A DNA stretch of 64,000 nt from Klebsormidium nitens (lineage: Eukaryota > Streptophyta > Klebsormidiophyceae > Klebsormidiales > Klebsormidiaceae), in contig DF237138.1 of NCBI GenBank assembly GCA_000708835.1, positions 62,001 through 126,000 of the forward strand, written 5' to 3'. Below are positions 43,446 through 55,058 of the stretch, piece after piece (position 1 is the stretch's first letter; each line of letters starts with the position of its first letter). Under the pieces are notes generated by a model. That model was not told where the DNA came from. It did no database searches and saw only the letters and a list, made by a program, of their open reading frames with translations. The translations under genes and the position numbers were made by a program.

Positions 43446-46213
43446 CACTCCCCTTCAAAAAGCTTCAGTATGGTGCTAACATACGTCTGACTGAACACCG
43501 CGCAAGGCCTGAAAGTATCTGTCAAGTTGACTCACTTCAAGCCTATGCGCCTGATACCACCATGGCTTTTCTGATCCAATGCAGAAGAGCATGGTGAACA
43601 AACACCTCAGATATCAGAGACGCAGCAGTCTCCACCAGCGGCAATCTCTACATCATATTCTGCATGATGTCATGCATCGTGAAAGCAGCACTGATTTGGC
43701 AGAGGGGGGACAAGGAGAATGATTATTTTAGCGACCCTGAGCCCGGGGACTGTTGGAAGGTGCCTATAGTGACCTGGGGTGGACTTTTCCCGGGAGATAT
43801 GAACGTCTTGTGTCAAAGAGTACAAGAGGATGGTACGATGATATATGTAACACAGGCAAGATGCATTGACCCAGTAGGTCCTCTCCGACTTTGAGATAAC
43901 TTGTGCCAGCAAGACAAACCCGAATCCTGACCCAGAACGATGAGGCCCATGAGGAGGTACACACCGTTCGATAATTAGCATTTATGCATCGATGGTTGAA
44001 TATCTGCCATTTGTACATGTGGAGATGTGATCAAGATGCATACGTCAGATAAGGCACCTTCCAACAGCCCCCGGGCTCAGGGTCCTGAAAAGAACCATTC
44101 TCCTTGTCCGCCCTCTGGCAGCATTCTCGCTAGTCAGCATAAACCCTCTCAGCCCAGTCAGCACATTCTGCCGCCATCTGCAGTCTCGCGGCTCGAAGTT
44201 TTTGCGCCAGCGGTGCAACTGAAGGCCGTCGGATGATTTCAATCACATAGATTGACGGTTCGATGGGGCTGATTGCAAAACGTGCGTGCAGTTGCTTTCA
44301 ATCGGTCCCCGGCGAAAGGTTTGGTGTCAAAGTAACTTCGAAATTGGCGTGTCACGTGGCCGTCGATAACTAATGGATGGCTACGATAGCATCTAAGTTA
44401 GGCATCTCGTCAAATCTCCGAGAAGAGTGACTAGGAGGAAGCAATAAAAGCCATGCAACGCTTTGTTGGACACTCTTGTACTCCGATAACTCTCGTGTGA
44501 CCTAAGAGCCGTGTGACCTAAGATAGGCACCCGGGGGACAGGTGGGGTTGGTATGGTGGTTAGGGTGGGTTGGGGTGCGGAGCGGGTGTTTATCTGGGTT
44601 AGGTTTTTAGTTTGAAGTGCCCGGTTGACTCGTATTTAAGGTCACACGCACACGAGAGTTATCGGTATCACTCTTGTATGTTGTGCTGATATCGACATTC
44701 CAATTCAGCAAGTCATCTCTAAGTTCAAAAGTCAACGCCGCAGCCACCAAGACTATTCATGGGGGACTCTTTACACTCTTTCAGGGTTCTGACTTTGTCA
44801 GAGATATCCTAGATCCTCTATTGATTCTACTGCCCAAGACTTTTCCCGTAGCAAAGAAGATTCTCATGGTCACATTCCGCAAGCAGGTTCGTCAATCACG
44901 GGCAGGCTTTGAAGTAAACTACATCACTACAGGGCTGAAACATTGATTGTTGCGTGCTGAACAATGAGTTGCCAGAAGAGGATGATCGCTGCAGCAATAT
45001 TGATCGACAGGGGCCAACAATAAGGTGAAAAACGGCTGAATCTTCGTCCAAGTGCAGAGCAAAGGGTTTGCAGCACGCAATGCTGGGGGACTAAGGGCCT
45101 TCTTAGCCCTAATTGGTCATTTTGGGGCACCATGCGTAGGATTGCATGGCCATGAGGGGATATAAGGTTTCCAGGTACAGGTGGAGAGCCACAGCATTTT
45201 GCATTGCTGGCGCGTACTAAGGGAACCCTTGACTCACAACAGGCAAGGGCTCGATCCTGTAGCACGTTGCAGACAGCTTTCCTTACATTCCCATCCTTGG
45301 TTCTGTGATGCAATGCTGTGCTAGCATCTCTGAACAAGACGAGGTTTCTGCTGGCATGTTGGAATGTGGTTATGTAAGCAGCCCTTTGTTGCCACTAAGA
45401 AAAGTTAAGAAACATCCACCGCTGGAGGAAGGTGTAGACCAGAAGCCTCTACGCCTGTCTTTGGAACGTTGAGCATCCAGGATCTGCTGTTGGTGGCTCA
45501 AAAGGGGTGTGTCAGATGTCTGCGATCCTGGTCAGGCATTTGACTGTGCCACTGCGCAAGGCCAGCAAGACCACCGCTGAGCCTGCTAAGTATTGATCCC
45601 GAGCACACTTGTGTAAGCCTGGACACATGACGCGCTGAGAAGCAATGCGCCATGCAGACATAAACTCACAGAAGATTACAAACAGAAGGCATCCCTTGAA
45701 TTGTGGGCTCAGCAAATGCCAGCGCATCAACCATAGCAAACTTGGGAACATCCTGGAGCTTGGAACTGGACAATCTGCTGGTCAAGTTTTTCAGAGGAAG
45801 CAGATTGACGCAGCAGAGAGAGAGAGACCGTGACCATTAAGTACGTAGATCAGCGCTGAGTCACCTGCAACAACAAGTCGCGAGGACTGTCAAATGGAAA
45901 GCTCTTGAGGAAGATCTTTGTGCATCCTGCCAGTGCTCGAGTCAGCTCTGTAAAGGCGGCATGCATTGGGGCAGTTCTAAAATGTAAAAAGAGTGGCCCT
46001 CGTTGGGCCATAAACAAAATCGCCAGGACTTTCTCCAGCAGACGTGATACTTTGAAGCTATTTTTCCATCGTTTCTGTGGCACCCTTTCTCACTACGAGG
46101 GCTCAGCATCCAGGTTCAGCAATACAGCACCCAATCACTTCCAACCTCGTACATTAATTGACTGCTGGTTGAACCTCTGTGCCAATGTTGCAGGTAGCCT
46201 GACACGTGTCACC
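43446..46213. promoter_or_regulatory. Divergent region between glucanase and kinesin; contains a MITE
   Basis: About 2.8 kb between two diverging start codons. Apart from the MITE at 44481-44668 I see no gene. An open frame runs upstream of the kinesin ATG from about 45905, but the ATG at 46214 has a caccATGgc context and immediately precedes the conserved start of the motor, so I take it as the start. Confidence 0.45.
44481..44668. mobile_element. MITE (foldback, Mutator-like by target-site size), copy 1
   Basis: 188-bp element bounded by a 10-bp direct repeat cactcttgta (44471-44480 and 44669-44678), a target-site duplication. Inverted ends: ctccgataactctcgtgtg on the left, and the complement ataccgataactctcgtgtg at the right. 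No coding capacity. Its core of about 105 bp (G-rich on this strand: ggcacccgggggacaggtgg ... gcggagcgggtg ... ggttaggttttta) is homologous, in inverted orientation, to the element at 62084-62281. A 9-10 bp duplication suggests mobilisation by a Mutator-type transposase supplied elsewhere. Confidence 0.88.
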
Positions 46214-49200
46214 ATGGCGGGTGTCCGGACGCCCCGCCAGACGGCCGATATGCGGACCACGGTTGTGGACAAGGACGATTCACATCCAGTGAAGGTGGTC
46301 CTGAGATGCAGGCCGGCGCTGGTCTCAGAGCTGCAGTATGGTGCCAATGCGGTGGCTGCAATGATAAACTACCCTAATGCAGTCCGAGTGCAGGTAAGCT
46401 TTGCGGTTCCAGCAAGGAATTCTAGCCGTGCGTTTCTGGTCGAGCGGATCGAGTCCGAGCTGCAGAAGGATGATTTAAGTAAACAAAACCCTGCTCTTTA
46501 TGTCTCAGTCTTCGTTCCTCACACTCAAAATATACTTCTTTCCATCTGTTTCAGAACTGCAGTGTTGACACCACATGACAGCTGTAACAGTCGGACGTTG
46601 TCGAAGTTACTCTCGAAAAGCATGCAAGCACCTGTCCGGGTAACGATTTAACCTGATTCTATATCAAACAATCTGTACGTTTATCCTTTCCCTTCTTCTA
46701 ATTCTGTCTCTCTGTCTCTATCTGTCATGAAAAGCTTTGCAAGCTGGACGATATTCCTTTGTGCGCCTCCCTGGTCTGTATGCCCTGTTGCTTCAGCTCG
46801 TCCATTCTATTTCATCCTCATTTCCCTTGGTAAGTTACCCCTTGTACGCAGAAACGGACCCTTGTAACTCGCTGATCGAATCGTCGAACCGCTCATCTTC
46901 ACCAACGAAGAAGCCTGAAAAGCTACTCAACCGGCGCTGCCTGCAGAAAGTCTTCTTGTTACGTCAATCGCCTGATCTTCGCAAGAGTCAAAATCTTCCG
47001 TTGCCAGCAAGCAGGACAAGCTGCATCAGCCGAACGCCGTTGTCTCCTTCATTGAGGAACTGGGGGCTTACTTCTCACCGAGAACTGCGCAGAGCGCGAT
47101 AAAACCAGCCGTCCTCATGCTATCGGTTGTGTTCACAGGAGAAGCTGTATCAGTCCCCACAGAGGAACCTGGAATGCTTGCGAAAGATGGCCATTTTTCT
47201 CCATGAATCAAGGAGTCTCATCTTATTCTCCGTGTCCAAACAAGTTCCTTCCCCCTCGTCTCCTCAGGACAAGCTGTACCACTTGGACGGCGTCTCCTTC
47301 GCCACTGAGGAGCCCGGGGATCTCGTCTACCGGCGCTTCACGGAACGAACCATCAGAAATCAACAGCGAATTGATCACTTCTCTTTCTTTTCCCTTCTAT
47401 TTTTCCCAGCTTTTTGGATCTGATGTCCCTATTTGAACGAAGTTTTCCCCTCCCTCCCCACAGGACAAGCTGTACCAGCTGGACGGCGTTTCCTTCGCGA
47501 CCGAGGAGCCCGGGGACCTCTTCTACCGGCGCTTCGTGCAGCAGAGCGTGGAGGACGCGCTGACCGGGGCGGACCGTACCGTGCTCATGTACGGGCCTAC
47601 GGGCACTGGCAAGACGTACACCATGTTCTCGTCGGCGGAGGGACTGGCGCACCTCGCGCTCAGACAGGTGCGTCGCTTTTGTCAATTTGCAGCAACGATG
47701 AAACGAGATTCTGACACCAAATGTCTTCAAAGGTCACACGTGCAGCTTTTCGGCCATGTGATTCTGCGGCTCGGAGCAAGGGGCTGAAGTAGGTCGTACA
47801 CCGATTGTGATCAAGCATTAATAGGGATCAGGTCTGAGGTGTTTATTTTGTGCAACCAAGGAGGTGCTTGCATTCAGTGACAGCCGATCTGCGACCAAAA
47901 CGTGACGAAGCGCGAGAGTCGACGTGCGTCGCCTCCTTTTCTGGCAGAATGTTTGATCGACAGGTCCAAAGTCTTACCTGATCAGGCAGTGTCTATTAGA
48001 ATTGCACAAGGAACCAACATTTCTTGCTACTTAGTAATGCAATGCATGCTTTGGAGCTGACGTTATTTTTCGCGCAGATCATGGGGGCACCTATAGACGG
48101 CGGGCGCAGTCTCAGCGTCGCCGCGAACGTGATGAAGATCCACAACGACAATATTTATTAAAGATTTCAATGCTTTGTAACACTGTAGTAGGCTCTGGAG
48201 CTGATGTTACATTCCGCGCAGAACATGGGAGCGACCGTGGACGACGGGCGCAAGATCAGCGTCGCCGCGAGTCTTGATTTACAACGAGAAGTTCATAATA
48301 ATCTCCACTGCTTCGTAACGCTGTATAGGCTCTGGGGCTCACATTACATTCCGCGCAGATCATGGGGGCGACTATGGACGACGGGCGCAAGATCAGCGTC
48401 GCCGCGAGCGTGATGGAGATCTACAACGAGAAGCTGATCGACCTCCTGGCGCCGTCTACCGGGCCGGGCAACACGTTCGGGGGGGGCGGGACGCCTAGCA
48501 AAGCCAGCCTGAAGGTGCAGAAGGGGCGGGTCCTCGGGGCGCAGTCGGTGAGTACGGAAAGCATGCGGAATCCTGATTGCTGACTTGCTTCTGAGTGATG
48601 ATCTTTTAGGAAGCTACGACCAATCTGGGAACCCACCTCAAGCTGCTGCGAGGCGCCATTCTGTCTCCTGAGTGATAAATCCGTCTCGGTTAACTTTGAG
48701 GTTACAGGTGACTCTGAAGAACCGCTGAAGTGGATTCCCAACCGGAAGAAATGCTCTTAAGCATGCCAGATTGCATTGCATGCCATGCTACTTCGATTTT
48801 CGACTAAGCCCCTTTCCGTTCAATTCAAGAGTTAGCATTTCTGTGTTTTTTGCTAATATCCTTGGGATTGACTCGCTAACCTGCTCGGTTTACCCCCCAG
48901 GTTACGTCGAGCGACCCAGTTGTACTGATGAAGCTGCTGGCGCCGGCGTTCAAGCGGCGCACAATCGCGGCCACCAACCTCAACAGCCTCTCAAGCAGAA
49001 GTCACTGCATCCTCACCTTTACCATCCTGGTAAGTGCGCTTCGAGGGAGGATGTAAACTTCTAGGGTTCCAGGATTCGCAGGCGAGTCCTTTCATCAGAA
49101 TTCTGATTAGTCAACAAATCTGCTCAGCATCCGTCCCAGAAGGACACGTTTGACGTGAAACTTCCGATGTTGAGTAACGTTTCCTGCTTCCAGCCGCTCG

Positions 49201-52200
49201 GCGGACGCATCCCTTCGTGGACCTGGCCGGGTCGGAACAATTCTGGCGCAGGGCCGACTAGTCCGGAATCACGCTTAAACTTACTCATCTTTTCCAATCG
49301 AAAGCCACCAGACTCTTCAGAACGCTTTTGCTTCACAGCCGCTCGCGGTCGCATCTCGTTCGTGGACCTGGCCGGTTCGGAGTCCCTGGGCGAATCTGGT
49401 GCAGGACCGATCAGTCCGGATGCACGCTTCAATCTGCTCAAATTGCTCAAAACAATGTCCAGAGTGAAAGCTATCAGACTCTTCAGAAGGCTTCTGCTTC
49501 ACAGCCGCTCGGCGGGCGCATCTCGTTTGTGGACCTGGCCGGTTCGAAGTCCCTGGGCGAATCTGGTGCAGGACCAATCATTCCAAACGCTCTGTTAATC
49601 TGCTCAGCACAGTTCCCCGAACCCGAAGCTATCGTATGATTGATGATTGCTTTTGCTTCACAGCCGCTAGGTGGGCGCATCTCGTTCGTGGACCTGGCCG
49701 GTTCGGAGTCCCTGGGCAAGTCGGGCGCGGTGGACGAGCAGGCGAAGCAGGCCGGGACGATCAATCAGGGACTGCTAGTCCTGCGGCGCGTTGTCGACGC
49801 GCTCGCCGCGAAGCAGGCCTTTATCCCGTACCGCGACAGCAAGCTCACGCTGCTGCTACAGGTGAGAAGCTGCCTTTGAAAGTTATCCACTTCTTTTTCT
49901 TGATTATAGCATGTCCTGGTTAGTTATGATGTGGTTCGATCCTCTCTCTTCAAAATGCGGGCCTCCATGTCCTATAGAGACAGCTGACGCTGCTGCCACA
50001 GGTTACAAATCCAATCTCTTCAGTTCCGCGGCGTTTCTCCTTTACAATGTCTGTTCCTTGCCGGTGAGTTGTAACCGTATGAAGATACAGTCATCCGTTC
50101 CCCATCGGAGCGCGGTCGCAAGAGAGCCTGGCGCGAGGCAATTCTCGCACGGTATAAGCTCAACCGACAAAGGCGGTATCTACAAAAGCATCATCGCGCT
50201 TTGCTGCAATACCCAATTCTTTGATTCAAGGCCCATAGCAGGGCCAGTCTTGAAAGCTGAAGCCCCGAAATCGTTCCGCAGGAGAGCCTCGGCGGCGGCT
50301 CGCACAAGCTGATGGTTCTGTGGACCTCGCCCTGCCCACCAAACCTCCACGAGACGATCATGCGTAACCCGTTGAAACACTACGTAAAACCTCGGGAATC
50401 AGACAATAGATCAGAAACTCAACCTCAGAGGATTGGAAATCCAACTTTACAAAGCCAGAATTGCTTGTTATTCACAGGAGAGTCTCGGCGGCGGCTCGCG
50501 CACGCTGATGGTCTTGTGCACGTCCCCCTGCCCCGCCGACCTCCACGAGACGATCGTAACGCTCCACTACGGCACGACCGCGCGCGACATCGTCCAGCTG
50601 AAGCCCGAAACCCCGAACCCCGCGGGCGCGGCCGCGGGCCGCGACGCGAGCCTGATCGAGATGCAGCTCAAGCTGAAGGACGAGATGATCGACCGGCTGC
50701 GGCAGCAGAACGAGGAACTAGAGCGGCGGCTGGCGGCGTTCGAGGTACGCGCGCGCGCGCGCAGATTCCTTAAAAACCAAATTCAGCGTCAACTTTGTTT
50801 CCAAGTCGTCGTTTCCTGCAACTTTGTTTTTGGTAGCAGTCGTCGTGACCGAATGAAGCTTTGGATCTCGGTGGACTTGCTGCGGTACCTGGGAACCAGA
50901 AAAGTATCTGCAAGCAGCTTTTGACAATGGTCTCCGAAGCCTGTGTGTCTGTAGAATAACCTCTTTTGCGAATCCAATATACTTGCTGTGCTTTGTATTC
51001 CTGACGTGACAGACGGGGAGCCTCTATTCGAAGGGCTGAAGCTCTGATGTTCCCCTCTAAATTGATCTGAGCCCAGACTCGAGGAATTCTGAGACATCTT
51101 GACCACTGACAGCCACAAACCCTCACAAACGGCACGATGGAGCAAGAAACGACGATTCTCCAGGGCATAGAAGCAGTTCTCCGTCACACCACCTACCTTG
51201 CGACTGTTCCAAAGGATCGTAAATGGGAGACGTTTTCTATTCTTTCTGCAAGTCCCTGAAAGGAACGGATAAAACCCCCATATACCTAAAACCCTCCTGT
51301 GAAAAGGAGCAAATCTCAAGTCCTGCCTGTTGAACTTTTCCGGAGGACAACTTGGTAACAACTTGTTTCCCAATCCATTTGCAACTTTGCAGGCCGCCCG
51401 GTACGCACCCGCCCTCCGCGCCGGCTACAGCAACCCCCTCAGCCCCGAGGATTCCGACGCAGACAGTTCCGTCAACGGAAACGATTCCGTCTACGACGAC
51501 GACGGAATGAGCGTCTCCAGCGAGCCGCTCGCCGAGCGGACGCTCATGTCGCCGCTTGGGAGGGGCGTTCCGGCTTTTGTAGGCGGCGGAATCGGAATCC
51601 AGGGCGGCGGAATCGGGGGCTCCGCGAGCGAGTGCACTTCTCCGACGGAAGGAGCGTCGCCGATCAGCGGAACGAAGCCGAAGAAGGAGTGGAAGCTGGA
51701 AATTTGGCGGCGCGCGAGCAAGGCCGCACGGGCACAGGTAAAGTTTCGAATCTTACATGTGCTTCGTCTCATAAGAAATGCACAAGGGTCGGGGTTGCTG
51801 ATATTAAGTCATGAAGATGGTGATACTCTGGCGGTCCTTGCTACTGTGTGCGACTCGCACTAACAGCGTTGCCGAGTACACAAGAGGGAATCGGACAGCT
51901 TTCTCCGAATTCTTAAAACGTGGGACTTGAATTGAAATGGTCCGCCCAGTCCGGCGCTTTCCAATCATGTACCGCCCTTTGACAGGCGCCTTCAAGGAGC
52001 GCTGTTTACTCTGAGCTTTGAGACGTTACTGATCGCCTCAACTGGGTGTCCGTCGTTGCGGATTGCATTCTTTCGTTATCTAACGTCACATTTCCCGATG
52101 CTGCAGCACAACATTATCAGAGCAGCGGCGGCCTGCTTTCTATCGTATACAATGCAGAAGGGGAGGGTGATGCCAGAGTCTCTCTGTCTGACTTCAGCAT

Positions 52201-55058
52201 TCTCTACGGATGCAGCACAACGCGGTGAACGCGTTCCGGGATGCCCTCAGCGAGAGCCGCCAGCGGAGCGCCTCCGCGGCCGCGCGCGGAATGGGGATCC
52301 GTCCCCCGGGCACCGACCGGTGGAGGTCCCAGTCGCAAGAGGGACCCCTTCCGAAGACGCTCTTCCTCGAGACGGATTCCGGTGAAGAACCAGCGGAAGG
52401 GTACGGGTTGCTAAGCCGAAGCGCAGAGGGAATGCTGGAGAGCCCCGCCGAAACCCGGCGGTACGTCGGAACAGAGAGGTACCCGGAAGACGAATCCGAT
52501 GATTCCGGCGCGGAGTCCGGTTCCGGTCCCCTGGAGAACGGGCAGGCGGAAAACGAGGCTGTAGAAGCCGTTTCGCCAGAGGAGGAAGTACCACCAGCGG
52601 AGGGTTCTGCGCTCATGGCGGAAGGAAGTTCGGGAACGAGAACGGAATCGCACTCAGCGGAAATGGAACGGACCTCGTTTCTGAAGCGGTTCTCGTTGGC
52701 AATTCGGGGGCTGGTCACCGACCCAGTAGCCGAAGGAAGGGCCAACGAAGACCCCGGGTTAGTTGAACCGGTCTCGGAAGACTTTGAGTTTGACAGCCCG
52801 CGTTCCAAACAGCGCCCTGGAGGTTCCACCGGGGATGACGTTGGCAGTGACGAACGCCAAACCGGCTCTCAGAGTAGCGACATTCCAGACCGGGACACAG
52901 TACAAGTAGTAAACTCGACCACCGTGAACGGTTATCCCAAACCCCCGGTTAGTGTTACCGAGCACAAGTTGGCTGAGGGAGAAGGCAAGTCGAGTGCCCG
53001 GTGGACTTTACTGGGAGCGAGGCACGATCCAGACGCGGAGCGCTGGTTGGTCGCTGGGAACGAGAGCGGACGGTTTACCCGCAGCCTGTCGCAGGACCTG
53101 GCTTCCGTTGTGGCAACGGCACAGGAGCCGCTTTCCGCCGGAACCACCGGAAACGGAAAGGGCGAAGCCGACCACAAACGGACGCCCAGCTTTGACCGGC
53201 AGCAATCGGCAAACCAGTACTTCGATGCGGTAGAGACCCTTCTGATACCGGGCCCGGAAAGTGACGTCGACGGCGGTTCCGTTCAAGGTCAGCGGAACGG
53301 CGGTGCTCGAACGGAAGATTCCGCTTATGAGTCTTTCGGGCTCGAAGCTTTGGCGGAAAGCGGAGACAGGCGAGTTGCGGACGGTGCCGGAGATTCAACA
53401 GACCGCCCGACAGCGGAGTCCGTTGCGTTGGACGGAACGCGCCCAAACGCAATGCTCGCAGACGGAACACAGGGATCGGAAGCGGCTCAGTACGTTTTGC
53501 ACGTCAAAGTGGAAGGCCGGGGGGGTGAAATCGTGGGCAGTCTGAGGGAGGTGGAGAAGGGGATGACGCTGGATGGGCTGCGGAGCCTCATCCAAGAACG
53601 GCTCGGGGGGAAGGCCCCGGGCACTTTTGCCTTCCTGATGCTCGATGTGAGTTTAAAGCTTGTTTTTCCTTTCAGCTTCCACCCCTCTTTTACCGTCTTC
53701 TGACGCTTTTCGCTCGCAGTTGGGTTCTACCTAGCCTCCTGCGTTTACAAGACCCTTCGAGACTCAGAAGTGTTAGCCTACCCCAGCAAAGTTGTTCCAA
53801 ATGCAAATCTGTCTTGTTAACAGTCCTCTGGTTAAAAGTTCTCTAGGATTTCGCATCGCCTTCCACTGTCAGCCATTCCAATCGAGCAACTAGTATCGTA
53901 GACTTCAGATACGGACTCGTCTGCTTCAAATGTTCTTCGATCTTCGTCTCCATGTTTGTATGCCTAGAGTAGCCTCGACGTTCAACATCTTTCTGAAAGT
54001 AAACCATTCATACCCTGCAGGGGATTGCAAGCGCTGCGATTCAACGAACTCACGAGCCGTCTGTGACCATCAGTTCGCTCCCCGACTTCCCAACGCAAGC
54101 CGGCAGCCTCCCCTGCAAGATGGTTTGCCTGCGAGTCCCAGCGGGCAGCCGACGCGCCTCCGCCGAGCAGCCGGTAAACCCTTTCCTTACCCCCGCGGAT
54201 GCGGCCGCGAACAGCCGCCGCGCGACCCTCGACGAGCCAATAAACCCTCGCCAAACCCCTGGGGAGGGGACCGACGCGGCCGGATTTGCGCCCGACGGGT
54301 CTGTCTCCGGAAAGGAAACGCTGCACAACGGAAACGGTGCCGCCAGGCGGAGTTCCGGCGGAAGGAAAGAGCGGAAGTCCTCGTCCGGCGACGCCCACGC
54401 GGGGGCCCCGCCTGGAACGGTTGCCGAGGAAGAGCGGACCGGAAGCGTTCAGCGGAAAGGAGCGGAAGGGCGGGCTCCGGTGCAGAGCAAGCGGCGGGCC
54501 GCCATCGAGGCCTCGTTGACGGCAGGAGCGACCGGAAACCGGCGGCGCAGCTCGTACTCCGACGCCAAAACAGGGCCCCCCGAGGACCGCCAGCCGTCCC
54601 CGCAGAGCGTCTCCCGGAGGGCGTCCGTAACCCGGTCGTCAGCAGCAGATAACCGGGGTTTAGCGGAGATCCTTCCAGAGGGGGTCATTCAAGAGCGGGC
54701 CAACCAACCCCCGGGCGTTGATGAAGCTGCAACGTCGGCGCTGACGTCAGCGGACGGGACGGGCGCGGTTCGGAAGATGGAGCGGCGCGCGAGCGGAGGG
54801 GAACTGCTGACGTCAGCGCGGAAGGCTGACGTTAGCGTGCGGTCAAGCCTGGACGGCCTCCAGAAGCACCGCCAAAATCCGGCGATCATGAAGTGGGTTA
54901 AGGAGCGGCTGCTTGCCCGGGAGAAGAACGGAGTGGCCGGGGGGATCCCTCCCGAGCAGGATGCCATGCTCAAAATGGCGGCATCCAGACTGATCGGGAA
55001 TATGGAAGAGTTGTGGCAGTTGGGCCCCGGGCCGTTGAAGATCGGCGGGGTGATATGA
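46214..55058 (+). CDS. Kinesin motor protein with N-terminal motor and long disordered tail, 9 exons
   Basis: Microtubule motor of about 1326 residues. Exons: 46214-46393, 47464-47667, 48359-48547, 48901-49029, 49664-49861, 50478-50744, 51393-51737, 52216-53646, 54021-55058 (TGA); every junction falls at phase 0. Motor landmarks: VKVVLRCRPALVSELQYG; P-loop GPTGTGKTYTM (about 104-114, Pro where most kinesins have Gln); SVMEIYNEKLIDLL; switch I SLSSRSH (about 220-226); switch II ISFVDLAGSE (about 240-249); INQGLLVLRRVVDALAAKQA and FIPYRDSKLTLLLQ; a coiled coil LKLKDEMIDRLRQQNEELER ends at about residue 389. The remaining 900 or so residues are Ser/Gly/Glu/Arg-rich, apparently disordered, with a short ordered end (WVKERLLAREK). 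The kinesin subfamily could not be assigned. All five upstream motor introns contain ladders or fragments of copied exon sequence. Confidence 0.92.
47010..47350 (+). repeat. Three decayed copies of kinesin exon-2 head
   Basis: The real exon head gacaagctgtaccagctgga (47464) recurs at 47268 (reading DKLYHLDGVSFATEEPGDLV, acceptor cctcag kept), at 47139 (gagaagctgtatcag, acceptor kept) and at 47015 (gacaagctgcatcag, AG kept). Spacings are 196, 129 and 124. Length of match falls from about 75 bases for the nearest to about 20-45 for the others. The nearest also keeps the following YRRF phrase and then diverges. Confidence 0.9.
48010..48300 (+). repeat. Two decayed copies of kinesin intron-2 tail plus exon-3 head
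   Basis: Heads at 48078 and 48222, real head at 48359 (spacings 144 and 137). Both copies keep the cgcgcag acceptor and the intron tail ggctctggagctgatgttac. They read IMGAPIDGGRSLSVAANVMK and NMGATVDDGRKISVAAS before losing the frame. The unit is about 65 bases of intron plus 75 of exon. Confidence 0.92.
49140..49600 (+). repeat. Three decayed copies of kinesin exon-5 head (switch II)
   Basis: Heads at 49194, 49339 and 49505, real head at 49664 (spacings 145, 166, 159). Copies keep cag acceptors and the phrase cgcatctcgttcgtggacct; the two nearer ones read ISFVDLAGS(E/K)SLGESGAG. The farthest has lost bases and its frame. Intron-tail text (gactcttcagaa(c/g)gcttttgcttcacag) is duplicated too. 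Confidence 0.93.
49975..50370 (+). repeat. Copies of kinesin exon-5 end and exon-6 head in intron 5
   Basis: cagctgacgctgctgccacag/gttac at about 49981 copies the end of exon 5 (ctcacgctgctgctacag/gtgag) 141 bases upstream. A copy of the exon-6 head lies at 50282 (acceptor tccgcag, reading ESLGGGSHKLMVLWTSPCPP), 196 bases before the real head at 50478, and an older remnant agagcctggcgcgaggc at about 50123. So one intron carries both donor-side and acceptor-side copies. Confidence 0.85.

Noticed and set aside
52194-52829. Long minus-strand frames opposite kinesin exon 8 (also at 54449-55123)
   Set aside because: Antisense shadows of GC-rich, in-phase kinesin tail exons with biased codon use.
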